Positions 35,650-43,307 of a stretch of 64,000 nucleotides of DNA are shown here, piece after piece. The notes under the pieces were generated by a model, which saw only the letters and a program-made list of their open reading frames with translations, did not search any database and had not been told where the DNA came from. The position numbers and the translations under genes were made by a program. The first letter of the stretch is position 1, and each line of letters starts with the position of its first letter. Source of the DNA: UBA1672 sp964587815 (GTDB lineage: Bacteria > Pseudomonadota > Alphaproteobacteria > Micavibrionales > Micavibrionaceae); the NCBI GenBank assembly GCA_964587815.1, contig CAZPMH010000003.1, positions 1 through 64,000 on the forward strand. The letters run 5' to 3'.

Positions 35650-36540
35650 CTATAAAGTTGCAACGCGGGTGGGGCTGTCTTCACGCCCCCACTCGCTCCA
35701 CGACCCATCGTAAACTTTAAAATCATCTATACCTATATGATAGTACGCCAAGGCGAGAGCACAGGCCGTCATGCCACTTCCGCATGACAAAATAACAGGC
35801 GTATTATTTGTATCATCGCCTAACAAAATATCTTTAAGCGCGCCCTTATCTTTAAGGCGACCGTTCTCATCCAATAAAGACGAACACGGAACATTAACGC
35901 TACTTGGTATATGACCACTCCGCATACCATCACGAGGCTCCTTCGCTTCGCCTGAGAAACGAACAGCAGGCCGCGCGTCAACAATTTTAATACTGCCCCC
36001 TTCTGAAATTTGTTGAACCAACGCCATATCCGCGACAAAGGACTGATCAAATTCACGCAATGGCAAAGCCTCGCGGGTATTATCGTAAGCCTTATTAACA
36101 GCGCCACTTTCAGCCTCACCAATTACACACTTCCATTCAGGCAAAGCGCCGTTTAAAACAACAACATCACTATGACCAAACCCGCGAAACAACCACCACA
36201 CGCGCGCAGGCCCCATCGTAATAATGTTTTGCCCATATAAGACCAACACGTCCCCTTCTCCGATACCGATCTTTTGGACCTCATCGGTGAAAACCTTTAA
36301 GGACGGCACCATATTAGGAAGATGCGATGAGGTATCCCTCACCCGCATAACGTCCAGAAATCGGGCATCAGGCACACGGCACGCTGTGAAATTCGCATAT
36401 AAATTTTCATCCGAACCAGGCAAAACAAAAGTAGCATCAACACAAACCAATCTTTTTCCACGCTCTTCAACAGAGGATTTGAAGGAAAAATAATCTTCGG
36501 GATTTAAAACGCCATCTTCGATAATTTTCTCAATCATCAT
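35650..36540 (-). CDS. Rhodanese-type sulfurtransferase (3-mercaptopyruvate sulfurtransferase-like)
   Basis: About 296 residues from ATG 36540, which has GGAG eight bases upstream. Two rhodanese domains: an inactive N-terminal one, with VDATFVLPGSDENLYANFTACRVPDARFLD, and a C-terminal one with the catalytic Cys loop CGSGMTA and the RSGHIPSSVNVP segment. The CGSG(V/M)T loop is that of 3-mercaptopyruvate sulfurtransferases rather than thiosulfate enzymes (CRKGVT). Probably sulfur transfer in cysteine catabolism. Confidence 0.9.
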   Translation of the reverse strand: MMIEKIIEDGVLNPEDYFSFKSSVEERGKRLVCVDATFVLPGSDENLYANFTACRVPDARFLDVMRVRDTSSHLPNMVPSLKVFTDEVQKIGIGEGDVLVLYGQNIITMGPARVWWLFRGFGHSDVVVLNGALPEWKCVIGEAESGAVNKAYDNTREALPLREFDQSFVADMALVQQISEGGSIKIVDARPAVRFSGEAKEPRDGMRSGHIPSSVNVPCSSLLDENGRLKDKGALKDILLGDDTNNTPVILSCGSGMTACALALAYYHIGIDDFKVYDGSWSEWGREDSPTRVATL

Positions 36541-36601
36541 TGTTACAACTCCATAATATGCTATCTTTAAAAAGACTAAGAACAAGGAGCGCGGAAAGCA
36601 A

Positions 36602-37363
36602 ATGGATCTTGATAAAATTCAAAAATATCTAAACAAAGCAATTACAGTTTTATTTCTATTGCTTGTCATCATAATTGTGGCAAACGTCCTTGAACTGGAG
36701 AAATATAAAAAATCGCCCGAAGAAATTGAACGTTATCTTGAAGAGAAAAAAATGACGTATCAGAAAATAGCTGCGGGCAAACCATTGAACGAAAATATTC
36801 CCGAAGTATGGCCGCCAAAAATGAATGAGCCATATCCTGAATTAGAGCTCATTAACACGAGTGGAGAGAAGTTCTTCATAGATAAATATCTGGGTAAAAT
36901 TGTTATCATGGAATATATCGACATGTCGTCACCTGTGTCACAAGCACAATCAGGCGCCAACCTTACAGGCCCTTTCGGCATAACGCGACAAAGCGATCTT
37001 GATCGTTCTACGCAAACACTGTCTTCTGTAATAAACAGGGTGACAAGAGGACGAATAAACTACCCGAACAGCGACGTTGTTCATATTCAGGTTCTCGTCA
37101 GAACCCAAGCCGACGGTCAGCCTACACTGGACGATGCCGATCGCTGGAAAGAGCATTTTAACCTTGATGCACAACGCGATAATATTATTGTTACCGTGCC
37201 TGTTAAAGACCTGAGAGACAGCGAAACCACAGGAACTATTCTTACCGGCTATCAATTAATTGATCGAAAACAAAGACTCCGCGTAGACTCATCAGGAACG
37301 GCGCCAAAACATAACCTTGAATTGACCCTGATCGACCTTCTTGAAAATCTACTTAAAAATTAG
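36602..37363 (+). CDS. Membrane-anchored thioredoxin-fold-like protein lacking CxxC
   Basis: 253 residues: one N-terminal transmembrane helix (about 13-31), a short charged helix (35-55), then a domain beginning YPELELINTSGEKFFIDKYLGKIVIMEYIDM. This opening resembles AhpC/TlpA-type thioredoxin folds, but the place of the redox CxxC reads MSSPVSQAQS and the protein has no cysteine at all. It ends TLIDLLENLLKN after a GTILTGYQLIDRKQRLRVDSSG stretch like the cis-Pro region. So a redox-inactive thioredoxin-like domain is likely, probably periplasmic. Divergent from the sulfurtransferase gene. Confidence 0.68.
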   Translation: MDLDKIQKYLNKAITVLFLLLVIIIVANVLELEKYKKSPEEIERYLEEKKMTYQKIAAGKPLNENIPEVWPPKMNEPYPELELINTSGEKFFIDKYLGKIVIMEYIDMSSPVSQAQSGANLTGPFGITRQSDLDRSTQTLSSVINRVTRGRINYPNSDVVHIQVLVRTQADGQPTLDDADRWKEHFNLDAQRDNIIVTVPVKDLRDSETTGTILTGYQLIDRKQRLRVDSSGTAPKHNLELTLIDLLENLLKN

Positions 37364-37383
37364 ATTAAACCGGAATAACGAAT

Positions 37384-37412
37384 AAAGGCCACGTTCAATA
37401 CGCGGCCTTTTT
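37384..37412 (+). terminator. Intrinsic terminator
   Basis: AAAGGCC-ACG (37384-37393) pairs with CGC-GGCCTTT (37401-37410), with one mismatch, around a 7-base loop, followed by a few Ts. It lies 20 bases after the 36602 gene stop. It also lies just beyond the HU gene end on the other strand and may serve both. Confidence 0.65.
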
Positions 37413-37445
37413 CAATTCTGTAATAAAAACTAATAAGTTAGTAAT

Positions 37446-37727
37446 TTACTTCTTATTGTTTACAGCTTCCTTAAGCTCTTTACCTGCCTTGAATTTAGGC
37501 TGCTTAGATGCTGGAATCTGAATTGGCTCACCTGTGCGTGGGTTACGGCCTGTTGTTGCCGCACGATCAGAAACTGAGAATGTACCAAAACCAACAAGGC
37601 GAACATCGTCACCAGCCTTAAGGCTGCCTTTGATGGCTTCAAGAACCGCATCAACAGCTGACGCAGCTTTTTGCTTTGAGATTTCGGCTGACTCAGCCAC
37701 TTTAGAAACTAGATCTTGTTTATTCAC
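37446..37727 (-). CDS. hup: DNA-binding protein HU
   Basis: 93 residues with the full HU/IHF pattern: NKQDLVSKVAESAEISKQKAASAVDAVLEAI, DDVRLVGFGTFSVSDRAATTGRNPRTGEPIQIPASKQPKFKAGKEL. A nucleoid protein that bends DNA. GTG start at 37727 with GGAG six bases upstream. It follows lon, as in the common tig-clpP-clpX-lon-hup order. Confidence 0.96.
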   Translation of the reverse strand: MNKQDLVSKVAESAEISKQKAASAVDAVLEAIKGSLKAGDDVRLVGFGTFSVSDRAATTGRNPRTGEPIQIPASKQPKFKAGKELKEAVNNKK

Positions 37728-37878
37728 AGGAAACTCCTTTACGTTTTAATTAAAAGACATGCTGCAGGAAAAAATTTTACCAAACAACACGGTCAAGATA
37801 TCCGCCTCAAAACATTACTGACAGCGGGTTTTCAAAAAATCTTAACTGATTCCTTTGTAAGCCCTTTTTTCACAAGAC

Positions 37879-40290
37879 TCAATGGTGAATAACGCTTTCT
37901 CCCTTATTTTCTGCAGTTTTTGAGGATATTTCCTCTAAATCTGGCGTTTCTAACGGCTCCAAAGCCTGCGGCATCGCCAAAAGTGCGTGTGAAAGCACCT
38001 CGTCGATTGTTGCAACAGGCACGATTTCAAGGTTTTTGATCACATTCTTCGGAATATCAGCAAGGTCTTTTTCATTATCCATAGGAATAAGAACCTTCGT
38101 TATTCCACCGCGATGCGCAGCTAGCAACTTCTCTTTTAAACCACCGATTGCCGTCACGTTACCGCGTAAATTAACCTCACCGGTCATCGCGATATCTCGG
38201 CGAACCTCAATGCCTGTTAAGGCTGAAAGAATAGCAGTCACCATTGCCGCTCCCGCAGAAGGACCGTCTTTTGGTGTTGCCCCCTCAGGCACGTGAACAT
38301 GAACCTGTCTTTTCTTAAGCTTCTCATAATCCAAGCCATACTGAACAGCGCGAGATTTCGTCAACATCTCCGCAACCGTAATGGACTCCTTCATAACGTC
38401 TTTAAGGTTACCTGTTGTCGAAACGCTGCAATCCTTGCCGGGCAGGGTAACAGCTTCGATTGAAAGCAAATCACCACCGGCTTCGGTATAAGCAAGCCCG
38501 TTTACAACGCCAACGCGATCATGCTCTTCTATTTCACCAAATCTATATTTCGGAACGCCTGCGAACTTCTCCAAACCACGTGGCGTGATGGAAACTTTCT
38601 TACGGCCTTTCATCAAAATCTCTTTAATCGCCTTACGACAAAGATTGGCAATCTCACGTTCCAAATTACGAACACCTGCCTCTTTTGTGTAATACCGAAT
38701 TAGGTTGCGGATCGCGTTATCACTGAGCGAAAATTCCTTGGACTTTAACCCTGCCGCTTCAATCTGCTTTTTCAGCAAGTGACGCTTCACGATCTGAAGT
38801 TTTTCATCTTCCGTATAGCCTGAAATACGAATAATCTCCATGCGATCAAGCAAAGGACGCGGCATATTTCCGATGTTATTTGCTGTACATACGAACATCA
38901 CATCCGACAAATCATAATCCAGTTCAAGGTAATGATCTTGAAACTTATCATTTTGCTCAGGATCCAAAACCTCTAACAATGCAGAACTCGGGTCACCACG
39001 CCAATCGGAACCCAGCTTGTCAATCTCATCAAACAAGAACAGTGGATTGGTGGTCTTCGCCTTTTTCATGCCCTGAATAACTTTACCCGGCATAGCACCG
39101 ATATAGGTTCGGCGGTGCCCCCTAACCTCGCTTTCATCGCGTACCCCGCCAAGCGACATACGTACAAAATTACGATTCGTGGCACGCGCGATAGACTTAC
39201 CGAGCGATGTCTTACCAACCCCCGGCGGCCCGGCTAAGCACAATATAGGCCCTTTGACCTTATTAATACGCTGCTGAACGGCCAGATATTCCAATATACG
39301 GTCTTTGACTTTCTCTAAACCGTAATGATCTTGATCCAGAACCTTTTTGGCCTCTTTAATATCCTTCTTAACGCGAGAACGTTTATGCCACGGCACATTT
39401 AAAATCCAGTCAAGGTAATTTCGCACCACAGTCGCTTCCGCCGACATGGGGCTCATCTGACGCAATTTTTTAATTTCGGCATCAGCGCGCTCTTTCGCCT
39501 CTTTAGGCATCTTGGCTTCTTCGATTCGCTTTTCAAGCTCACCAATCTCATCAAGCCCGTCTTCGCTCTCACCAAGCTCTTTCTGGATCGCTTTCATCTG
39601 CTCATTCAGATAATACTCACGCTGCGTCTTTTCCATCTGGCGCTTCACACGGCTGCGCACGCGTTTTTCAACATGCAGCACACCAATCTCACCTTCCATA
39701 AAGCTGAATATCTTCTCAAGGCGCTCCGCGGTCGTAGCAAGCTCTAGTAATTCCTGCTTTTGCTCAATCTTAAGCGCAAGATGCGAAGCAATCGTATCAG
39801 CCATTTTAGAAATTTCTTCAATCTGGTTGATTGAAACAATAACTTCCGGCGGGATCTTTTTATTTAACTTAACATATTGCTCAAACTGATTAACAACTGT
39901 GCGCCCTAAAGCCTCCAGTTCATCATCTTCAACGGACGTATCAACAATTTCCTTCACGTCCGCTTTCATAAAGCCATCATCTTCGCGAACATTCTTTAGC
40001 TTCACGCGCGTTCCGCCCTCGACAAGCACCTTCACCGTACCATCGGGCAATTTAAGCAATTGCAAGATTGTTCCGATCGTTCCGACTTCATATAAATCTG
40101 ACGGTTTCGGATCATCATCAGATGGCGTCTTCTGCGTCACCAAAACAATCTCTTTGTCCGAGTGCATAACATGCTCAAGTGCCTGAACAGATTTCTCTCG
40201 CCCCACAAAAAGAGGCACAATCATGTGTGGAAACACAACAATATCTCTCAACGGCAATACAGCGTATGATTTTTTATTTTCATCTGACAT
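37879..40290 (-). CDS. lon: ATP-dependent protease Lon
   Basis: 803 residues: LON substrate-binding N-domain (about 8-205, YAVLPLRDIVVFPHMIVPLFVGR), AAA+ module with GPPGVGKTSLGKS near 356 and LFDEIDKL, and a C-terminal Ser-Lys protease with DGPSAGAAMVTAI (Ser near 680) and GGLKEKLLAAHRGG (Lys near 723). It degrades misfolded and regulatory proteins. Upstream is clpP directly, with no clpX between them. Confidence 0.97.
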   Translation of the reverse strand: MSDENKKSYAVLPLRDIVVFPHMIVPLFVGREKSVQALEHVMHSDKEIVLVTQKTPSDDDPKPSDLYEVGTIGTILQLLKLPDGTVKVLVEGGTRVKLKNVREDDGFMKADVKEIVDTSVEDDELEALGRTVVNQFEQYVKLNKKIPPEVIVSINQIEEISKMADTIASHLALKIEQKQELLELATTAERLEKIFSFMEGEIGVLHVEKRVRSRVKRQMEKTQREYYLNEQMKAIQKELGESEDGLDEIGELEKRIEEAKMPKEAKERADAEIKKLRQMSPMSAEATVVRNYLDWILNVPWHKRSRVKKDIKEAKKVLDQDHYGLEKVKDRILEYLAVQQRINKVKGPILCLAGPPGVGKTSLGKSIARATNRNFVRMSLGGVRDESEVRGHRRTYIGAMPGKVIQGMKKAKTTNPLFLFDEIDKLGSDWRGDPSSALLEVLDPEQNDKFQDHYLELDYDLSDVMFVCTANNIGNMPRPLLDRMEIIRISGYTEDEKLQIVKRHLLKKQIEAAGLKSKEFSLSDNAIRNLIRYYTKEAGVRNLEREIANLCRKAIKEILMKGRKKVSITPRGLEKFAGVPKYRFGEIEEHDRVGVVNGLAYTEAGGDLLSIEAVTLPGKDCSVSTTGNLKDVMKESITVAEMLTKSRAVQYGLDYEKLKKRQVHVHVPEGATPKDGPSAGAAMVTAILSALTGIEVRRDIAMTGEVNLRGNVTAIGGLKEKLLAAHRGGITKVLIPMDNEKDLADIPKNVIKNLEIVPVATIDEVLSHALLAMPQALEPLETPDLEEISSKTAENKGESVIHH

Positions 40291-40462
40291 GAAATTTTCC
40301 TAAAAATTGTTTTGATAACACAACAATACTATACGCTTTGAACCCGCGATAAAAGCCTTTACTACGGCCAAAGCGCGTAACATTAAGTTATAATGTACAA
40401 CAAAGTGTATAGGATAATAGTTTCGTAGCTATTAAGATTTTGTTACAAGCGTGAAAACGGCA

Positions 40463-41110
40463 TTATTTACCGCCTTTATCCTTGTCTTCATCTTTTGGGC
40501 GCGATTCGACGACATGGTCAATTAGGCCCCAATCTTTCGCCTCTTCTGCGCTCATGAAATTGTCACGCTCCATAGCAAGCTCGACAGCTTTCAATTTCTG
40601 ACCCGTGTGTTTAACATAAGCCTCATTCAAACGCTGTCTTAAACGCAAGATTTCCTTAGCTTGAATTTCAATATCTGACGCCTGACCGCGCGCACCACCG
40701 GATGGCTGATGAATCATAATACGAGAGCTCGGCAACGAATAACGCATACCCTTCTCTCCCGCCATCAACAGGAAAGAGCCCATGGACGCCGCCTGACCGA
40801 TACAAACGGTTGAAATTTTCGGCTTGATGTATTGCATCGTATCATACATCGCCAAACCTGCCGTAACAACGCCACCCGGAGAATTAATGTAGAATGAAAT
40901 TTCTTTTTTCGGATTTTCCGACTCCAAAAACAAAAGCTGGGCACAAATCAAAGAGGAAACATAATCATTCACCTCACCTGTAAGAAAGATAATGCGTTCC
41001 TTCAAAAGACGAGAATATATGTCAAACGCACGCTCACCACGATTTGTCTGCTCAATCACTGTCGGAACAAGTGTATTCATATAAGTCTCAAGAGGGTTAT
41101 GATCAGTCAT
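40463..41110 (-). CDS. clpP: ATP-dependent Clp protease proteolytic subunit
   Basis: 215 residues from ATG 41110 (MTDHNPLETYMNTLVPTVIEQTNRGERAFD); the ORF upstream extension is untypical. Catalytic Ser in CIGQAASMGSFLLMAG, His in SSRIMIHQPSGGARGQ, Asp in ERDNFMSAEEAKDWGLID. It forms the tetradecameric barrel used by ClpX or ClpA. Placed between tig and lon. Confidence 0.97.
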   Translation of the reverse strand: MTDHNPLETYMNTLVPTVIEQTNRGERAFDIYSRLLKERIIFLTGEVNDYVSSLICAQLLFLESENPKKEISFYINSPGGVVTAGLAMYDTMQYIKPKISTVCIGQAASMGSFLLMAGEKGMRYSLPSSRIMIHQPSGGARGQASDIEIQAKEILRLRQRLNEAYVKHTGQKLKAVELAMERDNFMSAEEAKDWGLIDHVVESRPKDEDKDKGGK

Positions 41111-41172
41111 GTTTTTGGGCTTCTTTTTGTTAATATTAAGATAAACGAATTCAAACTGGCGATTTTGCCACA

Positions 41173-41201
41173 TACAAACAAACCGTACCCACTGGGCACG
41201 G
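41173..41201 (-). terminator. Intrinsic terminator of tig
   Basis: On the minus strand CCGTGCCC (41201 to 41194) pairs with GGGTACGG (41190 to 41183), with one G-T pair, around loop AGT, followed by TTTGTTTG. About 70 bases after the tig stop and upstream of the clpP start, so clpP probably has its own promoter. Confidence 0.65.
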
Positions 41202-41269
41202 CTTGTTCAAGATGATAATTGAATTTATTTGAAATCTGCCCCTAGTTTTTGTCAGGCATATTATAAATT

Positions 41270-42727
41270 CTAAGCGTCTTTCTTTTTGGCAGGCTTCTTC
41301 TTTGCCGTCTTAGCCTTAGACTCATCGCCCTTATCTTTAGCATCTGACTTTTTAGCAGCCGCTTTCTTAGCTGGCTTTTTCTTCGCTGCAGCCTTCTTCT
41401 TCGGCTTTTCGTCTTCAGTGTCATCCGCAACCAATTCTTCGGCTGTAACTTCTTTTTCTTTCACCTCTGCAAGCTCAAGAATGAAATCAACAACTTTGTC
41501 TTCATAAATCGGCGCACGCAAAGATTCCAAAGCATCACGGTTTTTGGCAAAATAATCGAACACTTCTTTTTCCTGCCCCGGATACTTCTGCGCTTCGGTA
41601 ATCACAGCCTTCTGCAACTCAGCATCTGCAACAGTGATGTTATTCTCTTTACCAATTTCCGAAAGAACAAGACCAAGACGAACACGACGATCCGCGATTT
41701 CTTCCAATTCCGCCTTTTCTTCATCTGTCGGGTCTGCATCAATACCACGCTGTTGGTTATCCATTTTAACCTGCTGCATGATGTTCTTAAGTTCCATCTC
41801 TTTCATTCCTGCAGGAATGTCAAAGTCATAAGATTCATCAAGCTGGTCAAGAAGGTCTTTCTTCAATTTCAAACGGCTGTGATTGTCGAATTCTTGATTT
41901 GTTTGATCTTCAACAGCTTTACGAAGAGCCTTCACATCTTCCATTCCTAAAGATTGCGCAAACTCATCATTAATTTCAGCTTCAACAGACTCGCGAATTT
42001 CGTGAATTTCCACATCGAAAATCGCACCACGACCCGCTAGCTCTGCTGCGCCGTAATCTTCAGGGAATTCAACCTTGACCTCAACCTTGTCACCCGCCTT
42101 CTTACCGATAAGTTGATCTTCAAAGCCAGGGATAAACTGACCGCTACCAAGCTCTAGCTGGTGCCCTTCGGCCGCCATACCTGGCTGTTTCACGTCATCA
42201 TCAGCCGTACGCCCGTCAAAATCAATAACAACAATATCGCCCTTCTTCGCCGCGCGCTTGCCTTCAATCGGCTTGCTTGTTTTGCGCATTGACGCGATAC
42301 GCTCTAACGCTTCATCAATTGCTTTCTCATCTGATTTAGCAATTTGCTTCGTCAATTTGAAGCTCTTGTAATCTTTAACTTCGATCTTCGGCAAAACCTC
42401 AATCGCCATTGTGAAAATAAGGTCTTTACCCTCATCAAAAGACTTCACTTCGATTTTGGGCTGAATGGCTGGCGTCACGTTTTCCTTCTTCATCGCCTCA
42501 ACAGAACTTTCGTTCACGGCTGACTCCAGAACCTCGCCCATAACAGCTTTACCGTATTTCTGCTTCATCAGGTTCATCGGCACTTTACCGGGTCTAAACC
42601 CGGGCAATTTGATCGTCTTTGAGACCTCTTCCAAGCGTGCATCTACGCGCTTTGAAATATCATCGGCTTTAACAGTAACTTCCAACTCGTGGTTAAGGCC
42701 ATCTTCTTTGAGTTTCTTGACTTGCAT
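41270..42727 (-). CDS. tig: Trigger factor with lysine-rich C-terminal tail
   Basis: 485 residues. Ribosome-binding N-domain (MQVKKLKEDGLNHELEVTVKA, with PGFRPGKVPMNLMKQKYG carrying the GFRxGKxP signature), FKBP-type PPIase domain (about 155-240, AAKKGDIVVIDFDGRTADDD), and a helical C-domain. The last 45 residues are a Lys/Ala-rich tail (KKKAAAKKKPAKKAAAKK and on). Such tails occur on trigger factors of several alphaproteobacteria. A cytosolic chaperone at the ribosome exit. Confidence 0.96.
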   Translation of the reverse strand: MQVKKLKEDGLNHELEVTVKADDISKRVDARLEEVSKTIKLPGFRPGKVPMNLMKQKYGKAVMGEVLESAVNESSVEAMKKENVTPAIQPKIEVKSFDEGKDLIFTMAIEVLPKIEVKDYKSFKLTKQIAKSDEKAIDEALERIASMRKTSKPIEGKRAAKKGDIVVIDFDGRTADDDVKQPGMAAEGHQLELGSGQFIPGFEDQLIGKKAGDKVEVKVEFPEDYGAAELAGRGAIFDVEIHEIRESVEAEINDEFAQSLGMEDVKALRKAVEDQTNQEFDNHSRLKLKKDLLDQLDESYDFDIPAGMKEMELKNIMQQVKMDNQQRGIDADPTDEEKAELEEIADRRVRLGLVLSEIGKENNITVADAELQKAVITEAQKYPGQEKEVFDYFAKNRDALESLRAPIYEDKVVDFILELAEVKEKEVTAEELVADDTEDEKPKKKAAAKKKPAKKAAAKKSDAKDKGDESKAKTAKKKPAKKKDA

Positions 42728-42817
42728 GTTTTTATATCTTCTCTTTTGTCTTTTATCCTAAAAATAAAGCCGCTTAAATCGGCGGCTACATCATTTCACC
42801 TTAAAGGCGCTTCTATA

Positions 42818-42847
42818 TTTGGTGCGGGTGGAGGGACTTGAACCCCC
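42818..42847 (-). repeat. Duplicated 3' end of tRNA-Leu (30-bp perfect direct repeat, copy A)
   Basis: Identical over 30 bases to 42936-42965, the CCA end, acceptor 3' strand and T-arm of the neighbouring tRNA-Leu, offset by 118 bp. On the minus strand it is preceded by a perfect 7-bp hairpin (42848-42864) placed like a variable arm. No matching 5' acceptor, D-arm or anticodon arm is found upstream, so this is a fragment, not a functional tRNA. Confidence 0.85.
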
Positions 42848-42866
42848 GCACAACTCTGTTGTGCTC

Positions 42867-42890
42867 TTTTTAAAAAAGTGGGGTACACTT
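42867..42890 (-). terminator. Possible terminator after tRNA-Arg/tRNA-Leu
   Basis: On the minus strand AAGTG-TACCC-CACTT is followed by a T run. The five-pair stem is short, so the call is weak. It lies between tRNA-Leu and its duplicated 3' fragment. Confidence 0.35.
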
Positions 42891-42935
42891 CATCTCTCGT
42901 ACCGTTACCATTTGACAGATATCAATCTGCCTGTG

Positions 42936-42965
42936 TTTGGTGCGGGTGGAGGGACTTGAACCCCC
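42936..42965 (-). repeat. tRNA-Leu 3' end, direct repeat copy B
   Basis: The copy that lies within the intact tRNA-Leu gene; identical to 42818-42847 over 30 bases. Confidence 0.85.
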
Positions 42966-43023
42966 ACGTCCAATGGACACTAGAACCTAAATCTAGCGCG
43001 TCTACCAATTTCGCCACACCCGC
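42938..43023 (-). tRNA. tRNA-Leu (anticodon TAG)
   Basis: On the minus strand acceptor GCGGGTG pairs with CACCCGC, then A and an encoded CCA (42938-42940). The anticodon stem CTAGA/TCTAG encloses loop TTTAGGT, anticodon TAG (Leu, CUA/G). A long variable arm GTCC-ATT-GGAC and T-arm GGTTCAAGTCC are present. 18 bases downstream of tRNA-Arg. Confidence 0.96.
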
Positions 43024-43041
43024 ACAGGTGTTTTGTGTAAA

Positions 43042-43118
43042 TGGCGCGCCCGAGAGGATTCGAACCCCTGACCTCCTGATCCGTAGTCAGGCGCTCTATC
43101 CAGCTGAGCTACGGGCGC
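43042..43118 (-). tRNA. tRNA-Arg (anticodon ACG)
   Basis: On the minus strand acceptor GCGCCCG (43118 to 43112) pairs with CGGGCGC, then G and an encoded CCA (43042-43044). The anticodon stem CTGAC/GTCAG (in the order CCTGACTACGGATCAGG) gives loop CTACGGA, anticodon ACG, decoding CGU and, after deamination to inosine, CGC/CGA. Confidence 0.95.
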
Positions 43119-43146
43119 ATTGGGTAAACACATATTATGGATGCGG

Positions 43147-43175
43147 AACATACTCCAAACTTTTTCCGATTGCAA
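43147..43175 (-). promoter_or_regulatory. Promoter for tRNA-Arg/tRNA-Leu
   Basis: On the minus strand TTGCAA (43170-43175) and TATGTT (43147-43152) are 17 bases apart, about 29 bases upstream of tRNA-Arg. Confidence 0.5.
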
Positions 43176-43307
43176 GCACATAAGGGATAAAATTATGATT
43201 TTGACAGCAGCTAAATTATTACAGTATTATCAAGAAACTGAATAATGCGGGAATTTTAGGGTTTGTCTACGTCAGAGGAAAATGAATCGAAGCCGATTGA
43301 GGCTGAA

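Noticed and set aside
37750..37800. HU promoter with TTGACC at 37791-37796 on the minus strand
   Set aside because: No acceptable -10 box at 16-18 bases; only TAAAAT at about 11.
40291..40462. Remnant of clpX between clpP and lon
   Set aside because: The 172-base gap shows no Walker motif or zinc-finger remnant in any frame.
42818..42935. Possible tmRNA acceptor piece or second class II tRNA
   Set aside because: No G3:U70 pair as tmRNA needs, and no matching 5' acceptor strand or anticodon arm upstream; the sequence is identical to the tRNA-Leu 3' end only.
42878..43183. 101-residue open frame across the tRNA cluster
   Set aside because: It lies over tRNA-Leu and tRNA-Arg on the opposite strand; the frame is a by-product of tRNA sequence.
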